From Serilophus lunatus (Eukaryota > Chordata > Aves > Passeriformes > Eurylaimidae): a stretch of 64,000 nucleotides of DNA. How positions within the stretch are numbered: position 1 is the first letter of the stretch; each line of letters starts with the position of its first letter. The stretch spans positions 24,444 through 88,443 of the forward strand of contig VXBA01005855.1 in NCBI GenBank assembly GCA_013399895.1, read 5' to 3'. Shown piece by piece: positions 1-11,300 of this stretch. The translations under genes and the position numbers were made by a program. A model generated the notes under the pieces. That model ran no database searches, was not told the DNA's origin, and worked only from the letters and a program-made list of their open reading frames with translations.

Positions 1-633
1 CCTCCCCGCCAAGAAATGGAGCATCCTGACTTTAAACCCATAACAGCATCCCATGCATCTGGTGCTTCCGCTTCATTTTAAGGATTAAAATTATGCACTC
101 CTTGGGGGAGGCCATCAGTGGTACTTCTTGTCTGCAAAGTCTAGTTCTTGCAGGGACTCTCAGGTAAGACTGGATCACAATCAAGGAGGTGCTGGAGATC
201 TCTGGGATATGAGTCTTCAAAACATTGACTTTAGTTTCGTGAATTGAAGGACAAACTCTGTCAGCTTCCTGTGACCTGATCCCCCGGCTCTCAACCCTGC
301 TAACACTATTTTATGAGGCAAGCAGTCATTCTCTGTGACCAAAAGGGTAATGTCCCTGTTCCGTTCGCCACAGTATCAGGGACTAAAAGTCCCGTGCACC
401 AAAAAGAGATTTCTTCCCCTGCCTTGAGGAACCAAAGTGCCAGGCTGGTTAATCCCCTCCTCATCAGCCTTGAAGGTCCCAGGCCAGCCTGACAGTCTGA
501 TGGCCCTAGCACAAGGTTAAGATTAGGGTTAGGAAGCAGAAGAGCACAGAGCACGTCCTGGTTTGGTGGACAGCTATGCACTTTAATAATATGAGACAAA
601 CAACCTTTATTATGTAAAAAGATTGTATGTATG

Positions 634-665
<32 letters not shown>

Positions 666-842
666 AATATAAATTTATATATGTATTCGAAAGAAAAAAG
701 AAACCAGAAAACAAACACGCAAAATAACCAAGAACAATAACGGTGCCAACACAACTACTCCTTTTCCCCATATATTCTGGGGCGCAGTGATAACCATGAT
801 GCTGTAGGGGGCACTTGCACACTCTTTTGGAGGCAGAGGAGA
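1..842. other. Unassigned flank with TA microsatellite
   Basis: No gene or known repeat was recognised here. The stretch contains a TA dinucleotide run (634-657) inside a wider AT-rich patch. Open frames on the minus strand (for example 32-220 and 306-662) resemble no protein family I know and lack coding character. Position 523-533 has two adjacent TTAGGG-like units, too few to call telomeric. Confidence 0.5.
625..685. repeat. (TA)n microsatellite with AT-rich flank
   Basis: An alternating TA run of about 24 bases (634-657) sits between a GTATGTATG lead-in and a TATAAATATAAATTTATATA follow-on. This is ordinary simple sequence and likely length-polymorphic. Confidence 0.9.
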
Positions 843-1851
843 TGTAGTTGTTCAATGGCAACCTCTAGGGGAGTGCCTGTTGGGGGAAAACAGCTACTCA
901 AGAAGTGCTGGTAGAACACACTATTTTGAGCTGAGCTGTTGGACCACACGCAGAGAGATGAAGAACCCCAGGAGCCAAAAGGTGGAGCACGCCTACCATC
1001 TCTATTCCCACAGCCAGGACAAAGAGACAGGGATGAAGCCATGTGTACTTCCATTTGCCACCACCACCAAAAACGGAGCCCCACCTGCATGTGACCACTG
1101 CCAGGTCCTAAAGAGGCTGGAGGTCAGTTGTACTGCCTTTTTAAAGTGTCCTCTGTTTCTGTTTTCCTGTACTCATATCAGCCCCTCCGTGTGGAAAGTC
1201 CCAGTGGTTCCTTGCGGCCAAGCCAGCCCCAAGGCCAGCCTGTCCTGGATCTGCCCCAGGAACGCAGACCCCGGACACCACTGGGCTTGGGCAACCTGTC
1301 GCCAGTCCAGCACTACCAGCTGCAGCATGGGCTGCACAGTCCCGACATAGCCCCGGTGTGGAGCAGCCCCACTGTGCATGCAGTCCACCAACTGAAGTAC
1401 ACCTCTCCTCTCCCCCACTGCACCACCATAGCTGGCACTGTCCCCATAAGGTGCAGCAGTGGGGACACACCAAGGGCCGGTGCCAGCCCTGCCCCTTCCC
1501 CCGCCCCTACATGGCATGGGGCAGTGCCACTGGCATGGAGTGGCTGGTGCCACCACATAGAAAAGAGCCACTGTGGCCCGTGCCCACCCAGCATAGCTGT
1601 GGGCAGGGCCGCTGGGGCCATACAGCAGCACCAGGTGACAGACAGAGGGGATAGACAGGATAGTCCCAGCATGACCAGCAGTGGCTGGAGGGGGCTCCAT
1701 CAGGACCCCCACTCCTCGGATCTGACCCTATTTCTTACTTGCCAGCATGCATGTTGGAAAAAAAAACAAACAAACAAACCACAAAAAAAAACAAAAAAAG
1801 GAAAACATTTCTTCCCAAACAGAAAAATAAAACAGACTCTACTCCATAACT
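843..1851 (-). mobile_element. Solo LTR, ERVL-like, minus orientation (family copy 1)
   Basis: This is a GC-rich block in AT-rich surroundings. Read on the minus strand it begins with GTTATGGAGTAGAG and soon reaches TTTATTTTTCTGTTTGGGA, which closely matches the start of the LTR at 47289 (GTTATGGATTAGA, then TTTATTTTTCTGTTCCTGGGA). Its other end carries a CCTAG motif about 20 bases before a terminal ACTACA, as in the copies at 35363 and 47289 (CCTAGTG, then CACA or AACA). No gag/pol or primer-binding site follows, and no clear target-site duplication is visible (GGAGA against GAGCA), so it is probably an old solo LTR. Open frames of 100-240 codons inside it are by-products of high GC. The ERVL class is inferred from size and end structure, not from a search. 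Confidence 0.65.
1757..1804. repeat. A-rich / (CAAA)n tract
   Basis: A run of A interrupted by CAAA units lies in the 5' part of the minus-strand LTR. The two related LTR copies do not show it at the same place, so it is probably a local expansion. Confidence 0.7.
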
Positions 1852-4021
1852 GAGCACTATCCAGAAAATCAGTTTTGTTATAAACTCTGCATTACACTAC
1901 TTATAAGTTGTGCAGTGTTCTTTTGGTTTGTAGAAAACCAGTGACATTCTAATAATAAATTCTATGCTATATTAACCATATATTCAATTAAGAAAATTAA
2001 ACTTTGATTGTAACTACAATTTAGTGCAGTCGAAGGTCCCTAAGAGAATCCATCTGTCTTCTCAGTGTTGGATGGCACTTGTGACCTCAGGCATCCTCTG
2101 CGTATTATCCAGGGAGAGGACAAATCCTGCCATTTTTTTCCATTCTCTGGAATATTTAAAGTCAGTAAAAAAAGGAAAAGGAAAAAAATCAACTCTGACA
2201 ACGCAGAATTTGGAATCGTCTTCCATATTTTTTCCATATGAAAATATGTCTATATGTGCATTTGGAAGACAGCTTTTGAAAGACTTGCAGAGCTCAGATA
2301 CAAAATATATGCTTTGAAATGAAACTTGGTTTAAACCAACTATCTTTTTATATATTACATACTGCATGTATGTAATGCCATAGATATTATAAACATGTTA
2401 CTAGAATGTTCTATTTTTCGAATACTGAATCGTGATTTTGTAAGTCAAATACCTAGTGATTGCTACATGAAAAGTTTTGAGGAGATTGTATGTCAACATA
2501 GTTGTCCTTAAATTTGAAGTTATCTAATGAAAAAAATTTTCATTAATATATACTTTAGCCTATCATTTTGAAAATAAAACCATTGCCAAATCTAATGTCT
2601 ACAATATCTCTTTTTTCTCTTCCCTCAAAAATTTCGTCACTCATTTAAACAATAAGTCATATCCTGCAATAAAAATTTTTTATTGTAGTTAATATTACAC
2701 TATCTATGATCTAATATACTATGGGATTTAAAAGCACAAGCACTAATATACAGGAATTATTTTCTTTTTCTTTTATGCATTAAATTAATTCAGTTGAAAC
2801 ATATTCTTTTTAAGTTCTTTTCTTTAAAGGTAGCAGGGGCAGAAAAGGAACATATATTCAGTTATTTACACTATATTACAAGTATTTTTCACATAAAGCT
2901 CTACTTTCTGAAAAAGTAGAGTTGATGCCCTTTTGCTGGCTGAACTGAGGTCACCCACTGTGGCTTTGTCTCCTCAACATCTCGGATAAATCTCTTCACA
3001 TTTTTATATAATGCTATGGAAGGTGTCTCACTTGATTTTGAAGGTATTTGCCACTGATCCTTTCTAACTCATCCTAGAAGATTCCTGAACAGTAGTTTTC
3101 AAAACTCTAATTCTCACTACTGAAAAGAGACAAGATGAACCTTTCCAGAACTTTGGGAGAATTCTGGCAAAAGCTCCTTAAGAGTCAGTCCTTACTTCCT
3201 TTAAGTACTTTTTTTGTTGAAATGGGTGAACAGGTTTTGGGGAAGTAGAAGAGGAAAGAGAGGGGGAGGACAGGAACATTTACCTTTCACAGTTGTTTGG
3301 CTGCCAGAACAATGAGTTCTGCATACTGAGATGAATATCCAAACACAAGATACCATAAAATGAACAAAATAGCTCCAAAACAATTGTATTCAGAAGGCAA
3401 CTGCGTATGGGTTAGCTCTTTCAGTTCATTTGAGGTATACTGCAGAGAGAGGGTTTTTTTGGTGTATACTAGGTCATATTTATGTGCAGCTACTATGTGA
3501 CTTCTTATTGAACTCTGTTTTTCACAGCTCCTCATTACATGTTTAATTATTTATATTACCTTCACTGTTTTCCTTTTTACTCCTCCCTTGCAATGTGGTG
3601 ACAATATATCTGAACAGACTATCCTGAGTGAGGGAGTAAAGGAATGCTGCTTCCAATAATTGTCACAGTATCACAGTATTTTCCATACAGAGGATATTTT
3701 GCTGTCCTCCTACTTGTAATACTTTCTTGGCTTCCCCCTTGCCCCACCTTGCAGTTCTATAAGAATCTGGGCCTGTTATATTTACTTTGAGCCATTCTTG
3801 AGTTGTTTCTAGAACAACTTTATTGCACATCCTGGTACAGAATTCTACCTGGCTTCGACTGCTGCAATCTACTTATATGGTGGCCAATTTATCCAATAAC
3901 TATATATATATGCACATTTTAAACATCACTCTGGCAAGAACTATGACATATTTTTATGTTACTAGCTAATCCATTACTAAATAAATTACTAAATAAATAT
4001 ATGTATTTTATATCTTATGGA
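1852..4021. other. AT-rich non-coding stretch
   Basis: No gene, RNA or transposon was recognised. Two small perfect hairpins were seen: TAATGAAAA/TTTTCATTA (2525-2545) and CTCTACTTT/AAAGTAGAG (2899-2921). Short open frames such as 2024-2317 (plus) and 3287-3535 (minus) have no family resemblance. Confidence 0.5.
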
Positions 4022-4781
4022 AGGAAGGAGGGCTCTCCAGAGGGACCTGGATCGGTTGGAGAGCTGGGCAGTATCCAATAGGATGAAATTCAGTAAGTCT
4101 AAGTGCCGAGTCCTGCATTTTCGCCGCAAAAACCCCCTGCAACGTTATAAGCTGGGGGCAGAGTGGCTGGACAGTGCCCAGGTAGAAAGGGACCTGGGAG
4201 TGCTGATAGATAGTCAGCTTAACATGAGTCAGCGGTGTGCCCTGGTGTCCAAGAAGGCCAACGGCATCCTGGCCTGCATTAGGAACGGTGTGGCCAGCAG
4301 GAGCAGGGAGGTTATTCTGCCTCTGTACTCGACACTGGTGAGACCACACCTGGAGTACTGTGTCCAGTTCTGGGCCCCTGAGTTTAGGAAGGACGTGGAG
4401 ATGATTGAGCGTGTCCAGAGGAGAGCAACGAGGCTGGTGGAGGGTATGGAACACAAGCCCTATGAGGAACGATTGAGGGAGTTGGAACTGTTTAGCCTGG
4501 AGAAAAGGAGGCTCAGAGGTGACCTTATCATCCTCTACAACTTCCTAAAAGGAAGTTGTAGTCAGGTGGGGGTTGGTCTCTTTCACCGTGCAGCAACTGA
4601 CAGAACGAGAGGACACAGTCTCAAGCTGTGTCAAGGGAGGTATAGGTTAGATATTAGGAAGAAGTTTTTTACAGGAAGAGTAATAAAGTTGTGGAATGGA
4701 CTGCCCGGGGAAGTAGTGGAGTCACCATCCCTGGATGTGTTTAAAAAAAGGCTGGACGTGGCACTTGGTGACATAGTCTAG
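4017..4781 (+). pseudogene. CR1 ORF2 C-terminal fragment, 254 codons open
   Basis: This frame encodes the C-terminal region of CR1 ORF2, downstream of the RT active site. Visible CR1 hallmarks, by residue of the fragment: RLESWA (13-18) and [10 protein letters not shown] (21-30) of the RT thumb region, LGVLID (60-65), [13 protein letters not shown] (109-121), RVQRRATRL (132-140), [10 protein letters not shown] (161-170), [10 protein letters not shown] (195-204) and [23 protein letters not shown] (225-247). A stop codon follows at 4779-4781, the natural end of ORF2. The first ATG (4017) lies in flanking DNA at the truncation point, so it is not a real start. No stop or frameshift interrupts the frame. 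It cannot support retrotransposition alone because the endonuclease and the YADD-containing core are missing. It is annotated as a fragment, not a host gene. Confidence 0.93.
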
Positions 4782-4853
4782 TCTAGTTGAAGTTCTAGGG
4801 TAAGGGTTGGACTAGATGATCTTGGAGGTCTCTTCCAACCTAGTGATTCTGTG
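4022..4853 (+). mobile_element. CR1 LINE retrotransposon, 5'-truncated, plus strand
   Basis: This is a copy of the avian CR1 non-LTR retrotransposon. It holds the last quarter or so of ORF2, a short 3' untranslated region with the typical GGACTAGATGATCTTGGAGG text, and the CR1 end CCTAGTGATTCTGTG. Endonuclease and the catalytic RT core are absent, because most of the 5' part was lost at insertion, as is usual for CR1. No target-site duplication is evident, which is also typical. The coding part is open throughout, so this may be one of the younger CR1 copies here. Confidence 0.95.
4535..4561 (+). repeat. Perfect 12-bp inverted repeat inside CR1 ORF2
   Basis: CTACAACTTCCT and AGGAAGTTGTAG are separated by AAA and encode part of the [10 protein letters not shown] segment. 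The CR1 copies at 37.9 kb and 55.37 kb have related but imperfect arms. Confidence 0.9.
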
Positions 4854-7164
4854 AAATAGACAATATCTATGTGTCTGTCAATGGCTTGCTTGGGAAAATA
4901 TCTTAACAGTGAAAGCATTGAAAGTTTAGGATAGTAATTTCTAAGAATGCTTTCTCCTTACCTCATCCCTCAAGCTCTGTTTGATTATCAGATAAATGAA
5001 GGAATTAGGCAACTAGACATATGCTTTTTGACTCCAAAAAAATTAAACCCTGTGTATGCTACCAATGCCTTTGGAGGAAGATGCTACCATATCTGGCATA
5101 TGTTTTGTTAAAATTCCTTTTTTTTTTCCTAAAGAGATAAGGAAATAGCTTTTTTTGCTTAGGCTTTTTATTTGCTGCTGAAAATTAAGTTTTGCTTTCA
5201 AGATCTTTCATTTTGATAGGAGTGATGCTAAGTATTACTTCCACACCATTTACCTGTCACTTCTTTTTATTAAATTATTTAGCAATGTTAAGGGAAAGAG
5301 TATTTATTTTACCAGGTTTCCTACAGTACCACTTAATGAATCAGAAATTATTTACAGTCACCAAATAAAATGAAAATTATGTGTACCTGGACTAATTAAT
5401 TGTATTTACTGCAGACAATATTGTATATAGTGATTAATTATAACTGTAAAAATAGATGAGTTTAAAAAGCAAATATATTATTAATATTTAGTAAATCGGG
5501 CACATAGGGTTCACAAACTTGCTATTTGAAGAGGAAAAAGGGCAGAAGTAGTTATGACTGTGAAGAAAATCTGTTTCTCTCCACATCCATCTATCCAAGG
5601 TATCATTTTGGCTTCTATCTAGCAATTAATGCAAGAACTACAGAACGAAGTCCCATTTCTATTACAGTTTGCTGTTAATAGCAGGATTGAGTTTATCTAG
5701 AAACAATAAGCATAATTCTTTAAGTGTCCACTCCATAAAATTCTTGTTTGTACCAATGCCTTCATACAAACACCAAATTTTTAGACTCATATTTGGGGTA
5801 TAAATTAAAACTTCTCTGCTTGCAGATGAAGTGCTCAATCCCTGCCTTATACTTTCAAGTAATCAGCAATCTCAAGTGGCACCCATGTGACTAAATGTGG
5901 CTCTTCATGAAGAGCTTTCATGAGGCACCTGAAACATATTCAACATTAGACCTATTGCAAAATTTTCTTTGTTAGCAGAATGGGTTTAACTGTGGCTTTC
6001 ACAAAGTTTTGTGTGTGTAATTAGGTGGCAGAATGGAGGAAAGAGTGGGGGCTGAAAGCAGAGGAGTACTTGCAAAAGAAAATTATGTGGAAGCACAGTG
6101 CAACTCTAAAGGTGTCAAACACTATTAATAAAGATCTAAAAATAAAAAAAAAAAAAAAAAAAAAGGGGAAAGAAAATATAAAGGCAAAACAGAATACAGT
6201 GAATTTTTCCCTGCCTGAGAGGTACCTATTTGCTTGTCCCCTGAAAAAAATTTGTTCTTTATGCAGAACAAATTACTTCAGAAATTAGCAAACAATTAAA
6301 TACTCAGCAGAAAAAATACTTTGGTATGCTCAGCTTCAAGTAACTGTCGCTGTTTAAGCTACAGCTATAGATTGATCAGGAAAAGAAATTGCATCTTTTA
6401 AAATGTCAGTTGTTCTTCCTTTAGCAGCTCTTTGGATACTGATTCAAATCTTATGAGTCAGGCTCCATAATAATACCACTGAAGCTGGTGAAATATTCAT
6501 TGGGCAATATGTCTGCTTCTGAGCAAAAGGCACACATATAATTGAAACAAATCACTTTATATACACACAGAAATATAAGGATATGTAAAAACACAAAATG
6601 AAGTGATTTTTTGGTTTTTATTACTGCTCAATTTTGTTTTGAAGTGCATCAGTTATAATTTGTGTGTCAGGGACTTTGATTTTCCTGAGGGTAAAATACA
6701 CTGATAGAAGTAATTTTACCTCATTTGCATACAAGAACTAGCCATATTAAGACTGTTACATTATCCCTTGCTGGCCCCATTACTCCATGCCCAGTAAGAA
6801 TGAAACTCCAAAAATGACAGAAAAACACAACCCATATACTCAGACAAATGTAATAGAGGAAGTGAGTTAGTTATTATCTGTCTTTGAAGTGAAATCATGA
6901 AAATAATTATTTTCCAGCCCAAAGCTTTTTTTTTTAGTCAATTTTTTATTCTGGGTTTGGTTGACCCAAAGTTACACTTCAAGCTTTTCTAAACTCCAAG
7001 AAGAGGCATAATGGTATCAGGCTGTCTAAAACCTTTTTTCAAACCATTAAAATATTTTTTGTCAGTTTTCAAAAATAATACTTTACCATGAGGAATTAAA
7101 ATAATTAGGATTTAAGAAGTATTTGGAGAAGGGGGAAATCAAATAAAACAAATATTCCATTTTC
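4854..7164. other. AT-rich non-coding stretch
   Basis: Ordinary AT-rich DNA with no recognisable gene or repeat, apart from the 21-base A run at 6144-6164. Confidence 0.5.
6144..6164 (+). repeat. Poly-A tract (21 A)
   Basis: An uninterrupted run of 21 A is preceded by AATAAA (6127-6132). That arrangement can be left by a retroposed transcript, but the sequence upstream shows no recognisable coding region or exon. Confidence 0.85.
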
Positions 7165-7202
7165 TCCCTTCCAACCTCACACATTCTGTGATTTTGTGAT
7201 TT
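7165..7202 (+). mobile_element. CR1 3'-end remnant
   Basis: The text CTCCCTTCCAACCTCACACA followed by TTCTGTGATTTTGTGATTTT resembles the last 40 bases of CR1 (CCCTTCCAACC...ATTCTGTGATTCTGTG). Nothing upstream is CR1-like, so this is either a very short 5'-truncated insertion or a decayed one. Confidence 0.5.
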
Positions 7203-8293
7203 TATCATCTGTGCTTCTGAAGCCATTTTTTTTCCATAACAGCTTACCTGCTCTCAAAAAAAGTCAAAATGCAAAACCTATTCATGAAGATCAATCTCAG
7301 TTTTAGGAGGACACCACCCTCAGTCTAGACATTTCTGCTGAAGTACTCTGGCAGGTAAGGCTTCATCAAGAAAGCATAGGACCAGTTCTACTACATAGTA
7401 AGACAATTTGGATTGAAAGAGCTTGTGACAAGAGATTCATCAAAGAATTTGTTGGGTTTTACCTGGACAACCAATGATCTCCAGCCCAGATGGAAATGGA
7501 TAAATAATCCTCCATCCATTTTTCAGTTTTCTTGCAGTAGTTTATTCTTCAGCTGAAAGTCAATGCACCAGTCTTGAAAGTGTGTTATTGATGCCATTGC
7601 ACAGCAGGAACACAGAAAGTGATTTTACTAATTTCAGACTCCATAAGTATTTATGTTTACTTCTTTGTATTCACAAGTGATGATTTTAGTGAGTATCAGT
7701 GTGGTAAGTTGTGTTGGGAACTCACCTGTTGACAGCACTGCAATAAAAACATAGTCCAATGGAGTCCAGTATAGCCCAACAGAACACTCTACTGGACATT
7801 ATTTTTGCTGCATTTTTACTCATCAATCTGTCTTACACCATAAGCATATCAGCAGCAACCTCTCCACATCCCACACTTTAATTTTTGACTGCTTTTGGTT
7901 GAACAGGTCCATTTTATCCAGCAGTTACCATGAGACAAAAAGGTCTCACTCCTTCGTATCTGGCTGTGAGGGTGCAGTCCCTGATGCATGTCACTAACAG
8001 CATGATTTTGGCAGCTACATTTATATGACAAAATGTTTCCATTTCCACAGCTATCTATATGTGGAAGATAAACTTGCTGTATCAAGCACAAGCCATGAGA
8101 TTTTGATCCTTTTTAATTGGACTGTGTATGTGGTTCATTTTAATTTCTTAATTGACCTGCTTACTCATCACTTACGTAAAGAAATTGTTTTAATCTGCTC
8201 CACATTCTTTTCTGTGTGTCAATAACTGTGATGCATTCAGGTGAAAATCTGAATGTTCACATTCCAGAATGATCAAACACAGGAATTCTCAAA

Positions 8294-8376
8294 GGAAAAA
8301 AAAAAAGCCCAACAAACAAAGAAAAAAACCAACAAAAACAAAACAACATCAACGACGAAAAAAAAAAAAAAAACAA
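8294..8376. repeat. A-rich / (CAAA)n low-complexity tract
   Basis: Poly-A runs alternate with CAAA and CAACAA units over about 80 bases. Confidence 0.85.
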
Positions 8377-11300
8377 ACTAAAAGGCATTGAAAGGTAAAG
8401 GTATTTTTAAAGGGAATAAAATAGTCTCCTATTCGCCAATGTATTCTCTTTGTCCAGAAATTATTTTAGAAATATGAGTCTATAGTACTTTTTACAAGAA
8501 CCTACTGCAGCACTTTTAGATTCTAACCAGATTGAATATATTGCAACAAAAATTTTTCTTTCTGATTATTTTCTCATTCTCTCCTCCCACTTCATAAACA
8601 TGGGACAAAGTTAAGAAAGAGAAAATGAATCACAGATGACTGATATTAGCCTTGTAACTTAACACATTGTTGGAAGGTTTGCTTCAAATGAAAAAAAATG
8701 AGAGATTGAACAGATGAACTTCACTAAAAGATGAAAAGAACAGGAAAACCAAAATTAAATAGATATTTTTAAAACTGAGTTTGAAATTGCTGGAGTTTAG
8801 GTTTTATTTAAACTAATTCTTTGTCTACTGTCCATCTGCCTTAAAAATTACATCTCTTGGTTCTTCAATGGAAAGTTTCTCCAAGCTTGTAAATCACACT
8901 TTGGGTACAGAGTGATAACACTGTTGCATTACTTCTGCTAGTCAGGTATGCCAATATATTTCAACACTTCTTAGAAGGCGATTTCTTATTCAGGTTGCCC
9001 CTAAATGTGCTCATGCCTGAAACCCTATGTTTTATAAGTTGATATTTAGGAGGTTTTCCGTGACCCTCATCCTGTTGTCAGGACTCTGAGTACTGCCCTG
9101 TAACCTTGAAGTGCCTGCAGAAGTTAGTTAGGATAGAATGCAAAGACAGAAGGTCTCCTCATATCCTTGATTCTCCCACAAAAGTAAAAAAATATCCCAT
9201 TTGGCTTTTGCAGCTGCTCTCATTCTCCTCCTCTTTGTTAACTTTCTCTGCATCATATACTGCATATGCAAGACAGATAAATTCATATGGCACAGTTTTC
9301 ATTAATTCTTTTCCCTCGTCTTTTCTACCATATTCTGAATTGTATCCTCAAATAATGTGAATTATCCCATTGAAGATTTCTCAGTATTAGTCTGACTGGG
9401 AAGAGAGTTTCCCTGTATGAAACCAGAAAGGGCTAGGGGATGAAATTACACTGATGAGCTAGTACATTGTGATGCATTGCTGTAGCGAAGCTGCCACCAG
9501 CTGGAGCCACATTTAACACTGGTGCAAAGAAAATTATAAAGGCAATATTAGGAGGAGAAACAGAGAAGAACAGGCATGAAAGAAAAGAAATGGACAGAAG
9601 AAAAAAAACCCTACACTAATTAGCTAAGAAATTAAGCACCTTTACAAACACTTTTCACACCTTCAGGGAATTAAGGGGTGAAGTGACATTAAAGGTCTTC
9701 AAGAAGTTCAAAATTCATAATTCCTATAGATTTCAACAAGAATAAAAGGTGCCATCACCTGGGAATACCATACCTTGTAAATCTAGTTCTTCATCACATT
9801 AGTGCAATTTCAATCCAAAACACACCATGTGCCAAGGGTACACTTTCCTCATATTGCCATGTATTTGTAACAACCCTAAGTAATTTTAATGTTTGAAAAT
9901 CGAGTTCTTTGACTGATACAACTACCTATTTGGCAAAAACCAGTAGCTAATAAATTCTTCATTGTAACCGTGTAAAGGAGACTTCAAGACATTTAAAAGG
10001 GGAATGAAAAAAAGAAATGTGAAAAATCTTAATGCAGTGCTGGAGATGAAAAGTGAACAAGCACTTTGAACTGTGTGTTTGTAGAAGTGTAATCAACTTT
10101 TTTTAATGGGGAAAATTAGGTGCACACGTTAGGCTAATAGGATGGTATAGTTCAAAATTTAAACACAGGAGTTGTAGTTACCCTTCCTGCTGGAACAGGC
10201 TATGGACTCTGCAGGCTGCACTCATCGAAAGTCTAAGCAAGAGCTGTTGTACTTGGAAATTAATATATTCATTATATAGGCTTTTGTGGTGCATCCAAGT
10301 TAAAGTTGATGTTGATAACATTTCACATCTTTAGCTTAAGTGTAGCATTCAGTTCTCTAGTGAACACTATATAAAACTGTTTCTGAACCTGGATTTCTGA
10401 ACCTTGCAATTTTTTTTATTACTTTGGCTTATACTTACCGAATTCAGTGTGCTGTGTAGGAACATAGGCATTGCTAATACTTTGTACTGAGAGCGCTATG
10501 GTGCCTAGAAAAATGTCTGATAAACCTGGCAATTGACACAAAACTATGGAAGGACAAGGTGTGAATCCATACTTTTTGTTAGGTTGATCATACAAGCTGG
10601 TTTCAAAGAAAAATGCCTTTTGACCTCTGAGGTAGCAACTGCCGGATAAGCATCTCATCTGTGGAGGGGCTGGCATCTAAAACACTGGTGGAGGCTGGCA
10701 GAGTTCTAGAGCAGTACTTTAGGAAGGTGAATGTTCCTCCTGCAAAGTGGAAAAAGAAAGGAAATGGAATGAGAGGACCTGAGCCACCAGCACTTCCAAG
10801 ATCATGAGATGTTTGGTCCAAAAGCACATCATGAAGTCCCTGCTCTGAATGCTTTCTGAAGAAACTTATTTTCCACCGTGGACTACACAGAGAGCTTAAA
10901 AACATCTTAACTCATAAAATAACATGATGAGAATTCCCTTAGAAGTTCATCCCTTCACTAGATCACCTTTAGTGAAAGCTGTTCGATTAAACTTTGATCA
11001 ATAAAGAATATATATGCATTTGTCTACACCTTTATGAAGGTCTGCATCTATGTCCTCTGGTAGATAGACCTAAGAATGGGAGTTATCACCTAAAGCAAGT
11101 CTTACTAACTAGAATATGTGTAATAGAGCAATGGAGGCTGGCTTTAAAAATTTATAGTAATTCTGTGAATGTTATTCAAACAATTTAGTTAATATATTCA
11201 AGATCCATAAAAAAATTTCCTATTTTTAACATCCTACATTTTACAGTTAACTTCAAATACATATTTAAGCAACTTTAATACCTGAACTCATGAGTGTTTT

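Noticed and set aside
523..533. Interstitial telomere repeat
   Set aside because: Only two TTAGGG-like units.
1128..1853. 241-codon plus-strand open frame
   Set aside because: It overlaps the minus-strand LTR, overlapping frames are open on both strands, and it ends in a Lys/Gln run from the A-rich tract.
2525..2545. 9-bp perfect hairpin TAATGAAAA/TTTTCATTA
   Set aside because: AT-rich and short; such palindromes arise often by chance in this composition.
2899..2921. 9-bp perfect hairpin CTCTACTTT/AAAGTAGAG
   Set aside because: Too short for a microRNA precursor and no other support.
3662..3680. TCACAGTAT tandem pair as a CR1 tail
   Set aside because: No CR1 3' text follows on either side.
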